From the NCBI GenBank assembly GCA_023264075.1, contig JALQTG010000195.1, positions 1-6,473 on the forward strand: DNA of 6,473 nt. Direction: 5' to 3'. The notes beneath the pieces are model-generated. The model did not search any database and was not told where the DNA came from. It saw nothing but the letters and a program-made list of their open reading frames with translations. Below are positions 6,237-6,473 of the stretch, piece after piece. The DNA is from Crocinitomicaceae bacterium. Lineage in GTDB: Bacteria; Bacteroidota; Bacteroidia; Flavobacteriales_D; Crocinitomicaceae. Each line of letters begins with the position of its first letter. The stretch's first letter is position 1. A program made the position numbers and the translations under genes.

Positions 6237-6473
6237 ATGAAAAAATTACTCCGTAAGAATATTTGGCTATTCGTTGCGGTAGTCAGTTTTTTTATTTCTT
6301 GGAGTTTGTATTCTATATTTTATGTATCCGACATCGCAGCTGAAACCGATCGGTTTCAGGAGAGTATCTTAAAACTTGAGCAGAATCTGTTAGCCAATCA
6401 TAATCAATTTGTAGGAGAAGTGGAGGAAACCCCATTGGAAGAAATTTGGACTAAGACTAACCCTTCTGATGCA
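6237..6473 (+). CDS. Membrane protein, N-terminal part (3' end cut by window edge); possible sensor kinase
   Basis: The open frame runs from the ATG at 6237 through the right edge (79 codons visible). After a basic start (MKKLLRKN), one membrane helix spans about residues 9-31 (IWLFVAVVSFFISWSLYSIF). It is followed by a helical, coiled-coil-like stretch about 32-62 (ETDRFQESILKLEQNLLA) on the presumed outer side, then an acidic segment (EVEETPLEEIW). This layout resembles the start of a Bacteroidota sensor histidine kinase with a periplasmic input domain. No catalytic part is visible, so that is inference. A short FtsB/DivIC-like division protein, which can neighbour udk in flavobacteria, is the main alternative. 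A weak GGAA lies upstream of the start. The perfect palindrome at 6340-6359 lies within codons 35-41. Confidence 0.75.
   Translation, partial: MKKLLRKNIWLFVAVVSFFISWSLYSIFYVSDIAAETDRFQESILKLEQNLLANHNQFVGEVEETPLEEIWTKTNPSDA
6340..6359. repeat. Perfect 20-bp palindrome inside a coding region
   Basis: CTGAAACCGATCGGTTTCAG is exactly its own reverse complement; the bases on either side do not extend it. It encodes part of AETDRFQ in the partial membrane-protein gene, about 100 bases after its start codon. It could be a dimeric-regulator site, a small mRNA hairpin, or chance. Confidence 0.9.

Noticed and set aside
1..6473. CRISPR array, insertion sequence, phage or defence island
   Set aside because: I saw no spaced direct repeats, transposase, integrase, terminal inverted repeats or defence-type domains; the genes look chromosomal.

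Overview
The window looks like chromosomal DNA of a Bacteroidota bacterium, most likely a flavobacterium-like marine or freshwater lineage (the finer placement is a guess). The reasons are a secreted protease ending in a type IX secretion (T9SS) C-terminal sorting domain, A/T-rich start regions without clear Shine-Dalgarno sequences, a candidate TAnnTTTG-type -7 element, and a kinase of a HEINTPLG-like class. There are six genes, four complete and two cut by the window edges.

Layout. (1) Bases 1-896, plus strand: the C-terminal 297 codons of a sensor histidine kinase. The phosphoacceptor His should lie just off the left edge, and the ATP-binding domain is complete. (2) Bases 897-1222: a gap with no supportable gene, closed by a strong hairpin at 1224-1255 that terminates the minus-strand operon and may also serve the convergent kinase. 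(3) Bases 4231-1273, minus strand: a two-gene operon with a 10-base gap. A thioredoxin-like lipoprotein with a CNTC active site comes first, then a 771-residue lysyl-endopeptidase-like S1 protease. The protease has a signal peptide, propeptide, catalytic domain, two accessory beta domains and a T9SS sorting domain. (4) Bases 4349-6473, plus strand and divergent: a likely operon of an unrecognised exported 406-residue protein, a uridine kinase, and the N-terminal 79 codons of a membrane protein that may be another sensor kinase.

How the genes may work together. The redoxin plus protease pair makes sense as one export module: an envelope disulfide enzyme next to a Cys-rich exported protease with three predicted conserved disulfides. 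The plus-strand cluster joins cytosolic nucleotide salvage to envelope proteins and has no obvious single pathway; such neighbourhoods can simply be conserved housekeeping operons.

I see no CRISPR array, transposon, phage gene or RNA gene, and nothing that is clearly a new defence or mobile system. The most useful second looks are the redoxin-protease pairing, the residue substitutions in the protease specificity pocket and the kinase G1 box, the unknown secreted protein, and a perfect 20-bp palindrome inside the last gene.
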